64,000 nt of DNA from Salinivirgaceae bacterium (GTDB taxonomy: Bacteria > Bacteroidota > Bacteroidia > Bacteroidales > SZUA-534): NCBI GenBank assembly GCA_017645945.1, contig JAGCNL010000077.1, positions 1 through 64,000 of the forward strand. The letters are read 5' to 3'. Every line of letters begins with the position of its first letter. Positions within the stretch are counted from its first letter, which is position 1. The notes under the pieces are model-generated. The model worked only from the letters and a program-made list of their open reading frames with translations. It was not told the DNA's origin and searched no databases. Shown here piece after piece: positions 9,736 through 19,026 of the stretch. The position numbers and the translations under genes are program-made.

Positions 9736-12700
9736 ATGAATTTTAAACGCTTATTATTCACAATTGCTGCCGCAGTAACCACCATGGCCGCCGTGGCACA
9801 AACCAACGGTTTTGCGTATCAAGCCGTAGTGCGTAACGCTCAGGGCGAGCTGGTAAGCAGCTCCGATGTTCAATTACAGCTGACACTGACTGCTGCCGAC
9901 GGAACAGTCCTCTATCAGGAAACACAGAAAACCTCAACCAACGCCTATGGAGTGTTGAGCGTGACGGTTGGCTCAGGAACGGCCGTACATGGCGCGTTCG
10001 CTGATATTGACTGGGCAAAGGGTGACATCTCAATGAAAGTTGAGATTGACACCAAGGGCGGCGACAGCTACACCGACCTCGGAACCACCAAGCTCCAGGC
10101 CGTGCCTTACGCTTATTTTGCCGCCAACTCGCCAAGCAGCAAAGGAGAGAAAGGTGATAAAGGCGACAAGGGAGACAATGGTGATAAGGGTGCAGATGGT
10201 GTTGGTATCGAGAGCGTATCAAACGCCGACGGCTCAGTAACCTTTAATTTGACCAATGGTCAAACCTACACCTACAATTTGAAAGGTGAGAAAGGCGACA
10301 ATGGTGAGAAGGGCGCAGATGGTGTTGGAATCAAGAGTGTTTCGAATGCCGACGGATCGGTAACCTTTAACATGACCAACGGACAAACTTATACCTACAA
10401 TCTGAAAGGTGAGCAAGGCCAAACCGGAGAAAAGGGTGACAATGGTGTTGGCATTTCAAACATCACCTTCAACAACAACGTGATGACCATCACCACCACC
10501 GACGGCAAAAAGTATGAGTCGGACAATCTGAAAGGCGAGCAAGGCCCCCAAGGCGAACCTGGCTCCACCACCCTGCAAGTAGCCGGAACCAAAGGCCAAA
10601 CACTTGTGCACAACGGCACCACATGGGTAGCAACCGACGAGATTGCCGTTAAGAAACTCGATGTGAAGGCCGACACGAAAACTGACGGAAACGCGGAAGA
10701 GGCTCTGTTTGAGGTGAAAGACAAAGATGGTAACGTGGTCTTCGCCGTTTATCCTAACGCCGTACGCGTCTATGTTGACGAGGACACCAAGAGCGATGAC
10801 AAGGCCATGCGCACTGGCTTTGCCGTAGCTGGACGAAAGGCTGCAAAAGACAATTCAAACAGTGATATTTTTGCTGTAAATGCTGATGGCACAACCGTTT
10901 ACATCGACGATGACGGAAAGGCCATGAGCACAGGTTTCGCTGTAGCCGGACGCAGGGCTGCCAAAGATGGTGAAGATAATAGCAATTATCTGAAAATCAA
11001 TAACGAAGGAACAACGGTGTTTATTGATAACGACACATCGAATGATAAAGCGATGCGGACTGGCTTTGCCGTTGCAGGACGCAAGGCGGCAAAAGATGGT
11101 CTGACAAGCGACTATTTCTCGGTTAACACCGATGGCACGCAGGTTTATTTTGATGACGACGATTCGAAAGCCATTCGTACAGGCTTTGCCGTTGCAGGAC
11201 GAAAAGCTGCCAAAGATGGTTTGGCAAGTGATTATTTCTCGGTTAACACCGAAGGCACACAAGTATATTTTGATGATAACGACACAAAAGCCATGCATAC
11301 TGGCTTTGCAGTGGCTGGTCGCAAGGCGGCAAAAGATGGCGATACTGGCATTGATTACCTCTCAGTGAACACTGCCGGCACGCAGGTTTATTTTGACGAC
11401 GACGACTCGAAAGCCATGCATACTGGTTTTGCGGTGGCTGGCCGCAAGGCTGCCAAAGATGGTATGACAAGCGATGATTACCTGACCATAAACCCCGACG
11501 GCACTACAGTTTATATTTACGAAGATGAAGATGGCTCAAAACCGATGTCCACTGGTTTTGCGGTGGCTGGTCGCAGAGCTGCTAAAGACGGCAAAGAGCA
11601 ATCAAGTTTATTTGCAGTTGATTCAAAAGGCACAACCGGCGACAACACTGCCGCATTAGGCCAATTTGCCGAAGCAAGTGGTGAGGCCTCCACAGCGATG
11701 GGATATAATGCTACCGCTTCAGGAGCCTATAGCACGGCTTTAGGGCAAGGAAGTAGTGCGGAAGGTTATGGTTCGTTCGCGGCAGGATCTTACGCCAGTG
11801 CTGTTGGTGATGTGAATTTGGCTTTAGGAAATTTTGCAAAAGCCGAAGGCCGAAATGCCATGGCAATAGGTAGTAACGCTAAAGTAGGAAAGGCAGAAAA
11901 AGTAACACATAATGAAGTACTTGGCGGTTGCAGGGATTGTCCCGAAACACATGATTATGAATCAGATGGTAGTTTTGCAATAGGTGCAAATGCGCAAGCT
12001 CTTGGAGAGGGTGTTATGGCAATCGGGAACAATGCGTCCGCCGTCGGAAGATTTACGTTCGCGATTGGCAATTGGGCAAATGCATATGGTCCTGGCAGTA
12101 TTGCAATGGGATCAGCATCCAGTGCCAATGGATCAAATTCCGTTGCCATAGGTAGCGGTTGTCAGGCGAACGATGCAGGTGTTGCTATCGGCTTTGCAGC
12201 GGAATCTAATGGTGCCGGATCTTTCGCAATAGGCACTGATTGTGATGCCAATGGTTGGGCTTCTGTAGCATTAGGAAAAAGTTCGTCTGCAAAAGCAGAC
12301 CTTTCTTATTGTATAGGTGAGGCATCTGAAACTTTGGGTGAGTCTTCTTTTTGTCTCGGGTTCCATTCCAAAGCCCGAGAAAACAATTCTATAGCCATAG
12401 GCAACTATATCAGGTCTAACAATCCTTGGGAAATAGTAATGGGCGTATTTAACGATTCAACAGTATATGAAGGATATGATAGGATATACTCTTTCGGATG
12501 TGGTAATGGTTGGTCTGACTGGAGAAATGCTATGGTAATTTTGGCCAATAGCAACATAGGCATCGGCACTTCAACTCCCGATTATAAACTCGAAGTGAAT
12601 GGAACTATTAAAGCAACAGAAGTACAAGAAACATCGGATTTAAGATTGAAACGCGATGTTACAACTCTCGATAACTCATTGCAGAAAGTATTAAAACTGC

Positions 12701-13020
12701 GCGGCGTCAACTTCTATTGGAAATCGGAAGATGAAATCAAAACGGTTCTTGGCACACATGAGAAATGCCAATATCCTGAAACAAAGCAGATTGGTGTGAT
12801 TGCACAAGAAGTTGAGGAGGTTGTGCCCGAAGTTGTCGCAACCGACGCAAAAGGCTTCAAATCAGTCGATTATTCAAAACTCGTCCCCGTCCTGATTGAG
12901 GCTGTCAAAGAGCAGCAGGCAGAGATTGATGAGCTGAAAAGCGTCAAAGCCGAAAACGAGGCGATGAAAAAAGAATTGGACGAACTGAAGCGTTTGGTTC
13001 AAAATTTGATGGAAAAGTAA
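9736..13020 (+). CDS. Modular surface protein with collagen-like, head-repeat and S74 chaperone domains
   Basis: This 1094-residue protein starts with a signal peptide (about 1-21, ending AVAQ) and the same exported domain as the gene at 1-201 (about 22-130). Collagen-like Gly-X-Y runs follow (about 137-157, and again near 182 and 228), interleaved with two near-identical blocks containing GSVTFN and NGQTYTYNLKGE. Seven repeats of about 40 residues built on TGFAVAGRKAAKDG occupy about 346-635. Next are YadA-head-like repeats (AIGxxAxAxG type, about 640-900). The end is an S74-type intramolecular chaperone with its Ser-Lys pair at S967 and K972 (SDLRLK) and a terminal coiled coil (about 1055-1094). 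S74 domains help trimeric fibres fold and then cut themselves off, so a secreted trimeric fibre is likely. There is no YadA membrane anchor and no T9SS-like end, so how it is held at the surface is unclear. Confidence 0.85.
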   Translation: MNFKRLLFTIAAAVTTMAAVAQTNGFAYQAVVRNAQGELVSSSDVQLQLTLTAADGTVLYQETQKTSTNAYGVLSVTVGSGTAVHGAFADIDWAKGDISMKVEIDTKGGDSYTDLGTTKLQAVPYAYFAANSPSSKGEKGDKGDKGDNGDKGADGVGIESVSNADGSVTFNLTNGQTYTYNLKGEKGDNGEKGADGVGIKSVSNADGSVTFNMTNGQTYTYNLKGEQGQTGEKGDNGVGISNITFNNNVMTITTTDGKKYESDNLKGEQGPQGEPGSTTLQVAGTKGQTLVHNGTTWVATDEIAVKKLDVKADTKTDGNAEEALFEVKDKDGNVVFAVYPNAVRVYVDEDTKSDDKAMRTGFAVAGRKAAKDNSNSDIFAVNADGTTVYIDDDGKAMSTGFAVAGRRAAKDGEDNSNYLKINNEGTTVFIDNDTSNDKAMRTGFAVAGRKAAKDGLTSDYFSVNTDGTQVYFDDDDSKAIRTGFAVAGRKAAKDGLASDYFSVNTEGTQVYFDDNDTKAMHTGFAVAGRKAAKDGDTGIDYLSVNTAGTQVYFDDDDSKAMHTGFAVAGRKAAKDGMTSDDYLTINPDGTTVYIYEDEDGSKPMSTGFAVAGRRAAKDGKEQSSLFAVDSKGTTGDNTAALGQFAEASGEASTAMGYNATASGAYSTALGQGSSAEGYGSFAAGSYASAVGDVNLALGNFAKAEGRNAMAIGSNAKVGKAEKVTHNEVLGGCRDCPETHDYESDGSFAIGANAQALGEGVMAIGNNASAVGRFTFAIGNWANAYGPGSIAMGSASSANGSNSVAIGSGCQANDAGVAIGFAAESNGAGSFAIGTDCDANGWASVALGKSSSAKADLSYCIGEASETLGESSFCLGFHSKARENNSIAIGNYIRSNNPWEIVMGVFNDSTVYEGYDRIYSFGCGNGWSDWRNAMVILANSNIGIGTSTPDYKLEVNGTIKATEVQETSDLRLKRDVTTLDNSLQKVLKLRGVNFYWKSEDEIKTVLGTHEKCQYPETKQIGVIAQEVEEVVPEVVATDAKGFKSVDYSKLVPVLIEAVKEQQAEIDELKSVKAENEAMKKELDELKRLVQNLMEK
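10771..11640 (+). repeat. Seven in-gene repeats encoding TGFAVAGR units
   Basis: Seven tandem units of about 120 bases lie inside the surface-protein gene. Each encodes an acidic strand such as YFDDDDSKAM, the invariant core TGFAVAGRKAAKDG (or GRRAAKDG) and a closing strand such as YFSVNTDGTQV. The central units are the most alike at DNA level. Such arrays can gain or lose units by slipped pairing, which would change fibre length. Confidence 0.85.
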
Positions 13021-13043
13021 TACAAGAAATTGTCTAATATGAA

Positions 13044-13082
13044 GAAAGGCTACAGCCGTGAGGTTGGGGCCTTTCCTTTTTT
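13044..13082 (+). terminator. Rho-independent terminator after the surface-protein gene
   Basis: Stem GAAAGGC (13044-13050) pairs with GCCTTTC (13069-13075) and is followed by a CTTTTTT tail. It starts 24 bases after the stop codon of the large surface-protein gene. Confidence 0.75.
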
Positions 13083-13228
13083 ATGCCAGCGCCAAAACAG
13101 GCGAAAGCATTGAATTTTTGCTTCAAATAAGGCAATATGATATTTTGAAAATCAAATATCTATATCCAACAAAACAATCCATGATATTGGATTATTTTGG
13201 GTTAGTTTGGTTTGAAACTGAAATACAA

Positions 13229-15403
13229 TCAAAAATCAATCTCCATCCTCACCATCTCAAAGTCGAGCTGCTTCTTCTCCATGTTGGCGGCAATAACACG
13301 TACTGAAACCTTGTCGCCCATGGTGTAGCGGCGTTTGGTGCGGTGTCCGATGACTGCAAATTCGGCCTCGTCGTACTCGTAGAAATCGTCGGTCAGCGAG
13401 CGCACAGAGACCATGCCCTCGCACTTGCTGTCGTTCAGCTCCACGTAGATGCCCCACTGCGTAACGCCCGATATCACACCGTCGAAAATCTTGCCTACGT
13501 TGTCCTTCATGAACTCAACCTGCTTGTATTTTATCGACGCGCGCTCGGCGCTGGTGGCCAGTTGCTCCATCTCCGACGAGTGCTTGCACATCTGCTCGTA
13601 GGTCTCGGCGGGCACGCTCTTGCCGTTCTCCAGATAGTGCGCCAGCAGGCGGTGAACCATCATGTCGGGATAGCGGCGGATGGGCGATGTGAAGTGCGTG
13701 TAATAGTCGAACGCCAGGCCGTAGTGCCCGATGTTCTTGGTGGAATATTCGGCACGCGCCATTGTGCGGATGGCCAGCGTCTCAACCACAGTCTGCTCGG
13801 TTTTGCCGTTGACGTCGGACAGCAGGGCGTTCATCGAACTTGCAATCTTCTTTTTCGATTTTGTCTGAATCTGATAACCAAACCGCTTGATAAACTGTGC
13901 GAAAGCGGTTAGTTTTTCGCTGTTGGGCTCGCCGTGGATACGATAGACAAACGTGCGTTTGCCCTTGCCCTCGGCGGGTTTGCCCACAAACTCGGCCACC
14001 TTGCGGTTTGCCAGCAGCATGAATTCCTCAATCAGCTGGTTGGCCTCTTTCTGCTCCTTCAGATAGACACCGATTGGGCGGGCCTCCTCGTCGAGCTTGA
14101 ATTTTACCTCACTGCGCTCGAACGATATGGCACCTGCGGCAAAACGCTTTTCGCGAAGTTTCTGCGCCAAGTCGTTGAGTGTCAGCAATTCCTCGGCAAG
14201 CGGGCCTTCTTTGGTTTCAATCACCTGCTGCGCATCTTCGTATGCAAATCGATGGTCAGAATTGATGACCGTGCGGCCAAACCACTGACTCAAAACGTTG
14301 GCTTCGGCATCGAGTTCAAAAACGGCCGAGAAGCAGAGTTTCTCCTCGTTCGGACGGAGCGAGCAGACCTTGTTCGACAGTTTCTCGGGCAGCATTGGCA
14401 CCGTGCGGTCAACCAGATAGACCGATGTGGCACGCTGATAAGCCTCTTTCTCGAGAGCCGTGTTGGGGCGCACGTAGAAAGTCACGTCGGCAATATGCAC
14501 GCCCACCTCAAAGCGGTCGCCATCAAGGCGGCGGAACGAGATGGCGTCGTCGAAATCCTTGGCGTCGGCTGGGTCGATTGTGAAGGTTGTCACCTGACGG
14601 AAATCGCGCCGGCGGGCAATCTCCTCTTCCGAAATTCGCTCATCCACTTCGGCGACAGCCTCCTCAACGCGCTTCGGGAAGCGGTAAGGCAACCCGTACT
14701 CGGCCAGAATGGCGTGCATCTCCGCGTTGTTGTCGCCCGGATTGCCCAGAACCTCAACAATCTCGCCAATCGGATTCTTCTGTTTTTCAGTCCATTCCAC
14801 AATCCGCGCGGTGGCTTTCTGTCCGCGCTGCGCACCCTTCATCTTGTCCAAAGGAATGAAGATGTCGAACGGCATCTGCGTGCGGTCGGGTACAAGGAAC
14901 GCAAAGTGTTTCGATGTCTCGACAACGCCCACAAACAGCTCGCGCTTGCGCTTGATAATCTCAACCACCTCGCCCTCAACGTGCTTGCGGCTGCGGTCGG
15001 CATAAATGAAAAGTTTCACTATGTCGCCGTTCAGCGCATGATGCAAATTGCTGGCCGACACGTAGATATCACCCTCAAACTCATCAGAAACCACAAACGC
15101 CGCGCCACTCGATGTCAGGTCGACAGTGCCGGTCACGTAGGCCGATTTCTGCGTCATGCGGAACTTCCCGCGCGATGGCTCGTCAAGGTCGCCATCGGCC
15201 GCCAGCTCGTTCAGGCAGGTGTTGAGCAGTTTGCGCGTCTCGTCGTCGGCAATGCCCATCAACTTCGACAACTGCTTGTAGTTGAGCAGCTTGCCATCGT
15301 TCTGACTGAAAGTTGAGAGAATGCGGTTCTTGAGCGACTTCTTGTTGTCGCCAGCCGCCTTCTTTGCCTGCGCCTTTTTGGCCGATTGTGATTTCTTTAC
15401 CAT
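13229..15403 (-). CDS. rnr: Ribonuclease R
   Basis: RNase R is a 3'-to-5' exoribonuclease of the RNB family that degrades structured RNA. Taking the ATG at 15403 gives 724 residues with a lysine-rich start (MVKKSQSAKKAQAKK). An upstream in-frame TTG at 15430 is less likely. The order is standard: N-terminal helical and cold-shock domains (GTVDLTSSGAAFVV, VGVVETSKHFAFLV), the RNB catalytic core with FTIDPADAKDFDDAISF carrying the metal-binding aspartates, then AEYSTKNIGHYGLAFDYYTH and FTSPIRRYPDMMVHR, and a C-terminal S1 domain (FDGVISGVTQWGIYVEL). Its start overlaps the stop of the upstream PAP2-like gene by a few bases, so the two are probably co-translated. Confidence 0.95.
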   Translation of the reverse strand: MVKKSQSAKKAQAKKAAGDNKKSLKNRILSTFSQNDGKLLNYKQLSKLMGIADDETRKLLNTCLNELAADGDLDEPSRGKFRMTQKSAYVTGTVDLTSSGAAFVVSDEFEGDIYVSASNLHHALNGDIVKLFIYADRSRKHVEGEVVEIIKRKRELFVGVVETSKHFAFLVPDRTQMPFDIFIPLDKMKGAQRGQKATARIVEWTEKQKNPIGEIVEVLGNPGDNNAEMHAILAEYGLPYRFPKRVEEAVAEVDERISEEEIARRRDFRQVTTFTIDPADAKDFDDAISFRRLDGDRFEVGVHIADVTFYVRPNTALEKEAYQRATSVYLVDRTVPMLPEKLSNKVCSLRPNEEKLCFSAVFELDAEANVLSQWFGRTVINSDHRFAYEDAQQVIETKEGPLAEELLTLNDLAQKLREKRFAAGAISFERSEVKFKLDEEARPIGVYLKEQKEANQLIEEFMLLANRKVAEFVGKPAEGKGKRTFVYRIHGEPNSEKLTAFAQFIKRFGYQIQTKSKKKIASSMNALLSDVNGKTEQTVVETLAIRTMARAEYSTKNIGHYGLAFDYYTHFTSPIRRYPDMMVHRLLAHYLENGKSVPAETYEQMCKHSSEMEQLATSAERASIKYKQVEFMKDNVGKIFDGVISGVTQWGIYVELNDSKCEGMVSVRSLTDDFYEYDEAEFAVIGHRTKRRYTMGDKVSVRVIAANMEKKQLDFEMVRMEIDF

Positions 15404-15999
15404 AATGAACTGATTATGAATGTTATCCAAATAGTTGTAAATCCGACAATAAATCCCGCATAGACCTGCGAAGGGGTGTGCTCATCGAGCCGTAAGCGCG
15501 CCGTCGCAACAAGCCCCGAGACCAGAACCGTCAGAGCCAGAGCCGCTGACAGGTTAGAGTAAGAGAACGACAAATACGAAACCAACGCCGTGAGTCCGCC
15601 CCAGCCGATGGTGTGCAGACTGATGTGCGAGAACATTGCCAGCAGCGCGGCAATTGTCATCATTATCGATGCTCCCAGAACAAACACGCGCATCGTTATC
15701 GGCGCATGCCAGCTGCCGAGCGCATGGCTGAAAATGTAGGTGCAGACTGCTGTTATGGCTAATGCATACACGCGCTCGCGGCGTTTCCGCATTTTCAACT
15801 GGGTGACAAAGCCGAGCTTCCACGCCACGCCCACAAACACAAGCGGCATGGCCACCGTATAGGCCGTGCAGAAAAGCATCAGCATGATAAGCGACTGATT
15901 CAGCCCCGGCAGCAGCACCCCCATAATGAACAATACGCCGAAAGTCACCGCAAACAAAGGGTGAAATATCACTGACACACAATTAAATACCTTGCTCAC
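15397..15999 (-). CDS. PAP2-like membrane phosphatase
   Basis: This is a 200-residue membrane protein with about six helices. The C-terminal part has the third PAP2 motif in recognisable form (ARLRLDEHTPSQVYAG, compare SRxxxxxHxxxDVxAG). A preceding MFSHISLHTIGWGG sits where the PSGH motif normally lies, and KMRKRRERVYALA sits where the first motif would be. PAP2 enzymes dephosphorylate lipid phosphates such as undecaprenyl diphosphate or phosphatidic acid. The first two motifs are degenerate, so activity is uncertain. It overlaps rnr and forms a two-gene unit with it. The 140 bases upstream separate it from the divergent HAD gene. Confidence 0.7.
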   Translation of the reverse strand: MSKVFNCVSVIFHPLFAVTFGVLFIMGVLLPGLNQSLIMLMLFCTAYTVAMPLVFVGVAWKLGFVTQLKMRKRRERVYALAITAVCTYIFSHALGSWHAPITMRVFVLGASIMMTIAALLAMFSHISLHTIGWGGLTALVSYLSFSYSNLSAALALTVLVSGLVATARLRLDEHTPSQVYAGFIVGFTTIWITFIISSLW

Positions 16000-16151
16000 T
16001 CTGTCGTTTATTTGTTTTGGCTAAAGGTAATCGCGTTTTTTGAATTACCGACAGTACATTTCCATTTTCTAATCCCCAATCAAACTTATCAATGGCAACT
16101 TGCCGCTTGTAACTTGCAACAAATATTATTTTTGCCGCAAAATTGGCATCG

Positions 16152-16805
16152 ATGATAAAATCAGTAATATTCGATATGGACGGCCTGATAGTTGATTCAG
16201 AGCCGCTTTGGCGCATGGCCGAGCGCACCGTTTTCGGCAGCTACGGCATCAGCCTCACTGAGGAGCAGTGCCGCTCCACAACAGGCATCCGTGTGGATAA
16301 CGTTGTGGCGCACTGGAACAGCATCTACCCGGGCCACATCGCCGATGAGCACCGTTGCGCTAGCGAAATTTTAGCCGAGGTGACGCGGCTCGTAAAAGCC
16401 AACGGCGAGCCAATGCCGGGCGTTCATCAGGCTGCGCGGTTGTTTGCCTCACGCGGATATTCGATGGCTCTGGCTTCGGCTTCAGCCATGTCACTCATCA
16501 ATGCCGTACTCGACAAACTCGATGTGCGACAGTATTTTAGTGTTGTTCAGTCGGCTGAAAACGTGAAATATGGCAAACCCCACCCTGAGATTTTCCTTGC
16601 CACGGCCGAAAGTCTCGGCACCAATCCCGAGGAGTGCCTTGTGCTCGAGGACTCGATTTACGGAGTGATTGCCGGCAAGGCCGCCCGCATGAAGGTGATT
16701 GCCGTGCCCGATAAGGAGCTGTTTGGCCGCCGCGAGTATGGCGTTGCCGATGCCGTGCTGCACTCGCTCACCGAAATCAGCGAGGCACTGCTCGACGAGC
16801 TGTAA
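16152..16805 (+). CDS. HAD-family sugar-phosphate phosphatase
   Basis: This 217-residue protein belongs to the beta-phosphoglucomutase-like HAD subfamily, close to hexitol/2-deoxyglucose-6-phosphate phosphatases (HxpB/YniC type). Motif I is FDMDGLIVDSEPLW, with the nucleophile and acid/base aspartates. Motif II is the serine in LASASAMSLI. Motif III is GKPHPEIFLATAESLG, and motif IV is CLVLEDSIYGVIAGKAA. The helical cap lies between motif I and about residue 85. I prefer the ATG at 16152 to the TTG at 16143 because it gives the standard MIKSVIFDMDG start. A possible -7 box, TATTTTTG, lies at 16127-16134. The substrate cannot be read from sequence. Confidence 0.85.
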   Translation: MIKSVIFDMDGLIVDSEPLWRMAERTVFGSYGISLTEEQCRSTTGIRVDNVVAHWNSIYPGHIADEHRCASEILAEVTRLVKANGEPMPGVHQAARLFASRGYSMALASASAMSLINAVLDKLDVRQYFSVVQSAENVKYGKPHPEIFLATAESLGTNPEECLVLEDSIYGVIAGKAARMKVIAVPDKELFGRREYGVADAVLHSLTEISEALLDEL

Positions 16806-16931
16806 TGCCGAGAATTTAACGTCAGGAAACTGACAATTGAAAAGGTTGAAAAACAACGCAAACCTCCATCAAAAAACCTTACAACAAATCATCAAATCAA
16901 CTAAATTTGCGGGATTTTTAAAAACAACGCA

Positions 16932-18890
16932 ATGCCGGACGCAGGTAACTATCTTTCGAGAATCAATTCGCCTGACGACCTTAAGAAATTCAAGGCCGAG
17001 GAGTTGCCTGCCATTTGCGCCGAACTGCGGCAGTACATCATCGATGTGGTGAGCAAGCACCCGGGCCATTTTGGTTCAAGTTTAGGTGTAGTTGAACTCA
17101 CGGTTGCCCTTCATTATGTGTACAATACGCCTTACGACCAGATTGTGTGGGACGTGGGGCATCAGGCATACGGCCATAAGATTCTTACGGGCCGCCGCGA
17201 CCAGTTCCCGTCGAACCGTCTTCTGCACGGCATTTCGGGCTTCCCCAAACGCAGCGAGAGCGAGTACGACTCGTTTGGTGCTGGACACGCATCAACCTCA
17301 ATATCAGCGGCTTTAGGCTTGGCCATGGGTGCCAAACTCAAGGGCGAAACCGACCGCAACGTGGTGGCCGTCATCGGCGACGGCTCAATGACCGGCGGAC
17401 TGGCATTCGAGGGACTGAACAATGCCGGCGTGCAAAAGACCAATCTGCTTGTTATTCTGAACGATAACAACATGGCCATCGACCCGAGCGTGGGCGCGTT
17501 CAAAGATTATCTGGTCGATGTCTCGACATCGCAGCGATACAACAAACTGAAAGACGAGGTTTGGAACATTCTGGGCAAGCTGAACCGCTTCGGGCCTAAT
17601 ACTCAATCGCTTATACAAAAAATCGACCACGGCGTGAAGGCCATCCTTATGAAGCAGGGCAACCTGTTCGAGGCGCTGAACTTCCGCTACTTCGGCCCCA
17701 TCGACGGCCACGATGTCATCTATATGGCTCGCGTTCTCGACGACCTGAAACGCATTCCAGGCCCGAAACTGCTGCACATCAAAACGGTGAAGGGCAAGGG
17801 CTTTCCGCAGGCCGAGCAGGACCAGACCACATGGCACGCACCGGGCTTGTTCGACAAGAAAACAGGCGAAATCATCAAAGGCAAAACCGACAACCGTCCG
17901 CGCTATCAGGACGTGTTCGGCCACACACTGCTCGAGCTGGCCGAGCGCAACCCGAAGATTGTGGGCATCACGCCCGCCATGCCAACGGGCTGCAGCATGA
18001 ACATCATGATGGAGAAGCTGCCCGACCGCACGTTCGATGTGGGCATTGCCGAAGAGCACGCCGTAACCTTCGCCGCGGGCCTGGCAGCGCAGGGCATGGT
18101 GCCGTTCTGCAACATCTACTCATCGTTTATGCAGCGTGCCTACGACCAGATTATTCACGATGTGGCGCTGCAAAACCTCAACGTGGTCTTCTGCCTCGAC
18201 CGCGCGGGCATTGTTGGTGCCGACGGCCCCACTCACCACGGAGCCTTCGACATCGCTTTCATGCGCAGCATCCCCAACATGACCATTGCCGCCCCGATGG
18301 ACGAGCACGAGTTGCGCAACATGATGTACACCGCCCAGCACAAGCCCACAGGGCCGTTCTCAATCCGCTATCCGCGCGGAAAAACACCTGGCGACAACTG
18401 GCACGGCTCTTTTGAACTCATTCCCGTGGGCAAGGCACGCACCATCCGCGAGGGCAACGATGTGGCCATTCTCACCATCGGCAACACTGGCAACTTTGTG
18501 AACGAGGTGGCCGACAAGATTCTGGCTCACGGCATCGACTATGCGCACTACGACATGCGGTTCGTCAAGCCGATGGATACCGAATTGTTACTCAACGTTT
18601 TCAAGCGGTTCAATAAAATCATTACTATAGAAGACGGCGTAATTGCTGGCGGTTTCGGCAGCGCAGTCATCGAGTTCATGTCCGACCATGGTTTTTCGGC
18701 CAGCGTGGTGCGTCTGGGCATCCCCGACAAGTTTGTGGAGCACGGTGCATCGCACGAACTTTATGAGATTTGCGGCTACTCACCCGACAACATTTACGAG
18801 GCCGTTGTGAAACTCACTCAGCCCACCCCCGACTTGCACGTCGGTCATCGCATCAAACTTTTCAATGCCTTTCATTTTCTAAAACAATAA
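16932..18890 (+). CDS. dxs: 1-deoxy-D-xylulose-5-phosphate synthase
   Basis: DXS condenses pyruvate with glyceraldehyde-3-phosphate using thiamine diphosphate, the first step of the MEP isoprenoid pathway. At 652 residues it is full length. HPGHFGSSLGVVELTVALHY and the VWDVGHQAYGHKILTGR block are at the N-terminus. The TPP motif runs from GDGSMTGGLAFEGLNNAG (from residue 149) to NDNNMAIDPSVG, and the transketolase pyrimidine domain has VGIAEEHAVTFAAGLAAQG. The C-terminal domain ends in GHRIKLFNAFHFL. The sequence TAAATTTG at 16902-16909 matches the -7 box and lies 22 bases before the ATG. UppP in the same window uses the lipid carrier that this pathway feeds. Confidence 0.97.
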   Translation: MPDAGNYLSRINSPDDLKKFKAEELPAICAELRQYIIDVVSKHPGHFGSSLGVVELTVALHYVYNTPYDQIVWDVGHQAYGHKILTGRRDQFPSNRLLHGISGFPKRSESEYDSFGAGHASTSISAALGLAMGAKLKGETDRNVVAVIGDGSMTGGLAFEGLNNAGVQKTNLLVILNDNNMAIDPSVGAFKDYLVDVSTSQRYNKLKDEVWNILGKLNRFGPNTQSLIQKIDHGVKAILMKQGNLFEALNFRYFGPIDGHDVIYMARVLDDLKRIPGPKLLHIKTVKGKGFPQAEQDQTTWHAPGLFDKKTGEIIKGKTDNRPRYQDVFGHTLLELAERNPKIVGITPAMPTGCSMNIMMEKLPDRTFDVGIAEEHAVTFAAGLAAQGMVPFCNIYSSFMQRAYDQIIHDVALQNLNVVFCLDRAGIVGADGPTHHGAFDIAFMRSIPNMTIAAPMDEHELRNMMYTAQHKPTGPFSIRYPRGKTPGDNWHGSFELIPVGKARTIREGNDVAILTIGNTGNFVNEVADKILAHGIDYAHYDMRFVKPMDTELLLNVFKRFNKIITIEDGVIAGGFGSAVIEFMSDHGFSASVVRLGIPDKFVEHGASHELYEICGYSPDNIYEAVVKLTQPTPDLHVGHRIKLFNAFHFLKQ

Positions 18891-18936
18891 ACGGTTGTTT
18901 TACAAGATGAAAGATAAGATTATTTGATGTTTTACA

Positions 18937-19008
18937 TCAATTTACTATAGCCACTCCCACAAGTTGCTCGTATTCGGCGGCAGCGGGATAATAAGAGAAG
19001 GCAATTGT
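18937..19008 (-). pseudogene. C-terminal remnant of a T9SS plug-like gene
   Basis: On the minus strand this stretch reads AFSYYPAAAEYEQLVGVAIV, then Asn and a TGA stop. The last residues of the intact plug-like gene at 21201 read VFYYSASAEYEQLVGVLKI, then Gly-Asn and stop. The DNA match is strong around GAGCAACTTGTGGGAGTG and fades upstream. No start or upstream coding region remains. It lies 18 bases downstream of the XRE gene on the same strand. I read it as the tail of a lost second copy. Confidence 0.75.
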
Positions 19009-19026
19009 AGGAATTAAAAACGGCTA

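Noticed and set aside
9736..13020. Prophage tail fibre
   Set aside because: The S74 domain occurs in phage, but the protein has a signal peptide, a bacterial paralogue at 1-201 and no phage genes around it.
13934..15316. 460-residue open frame on the + strand
   Set aside because: It lies wholly inside rnr on the other strand, and the RNase R motifs are unambiguous.
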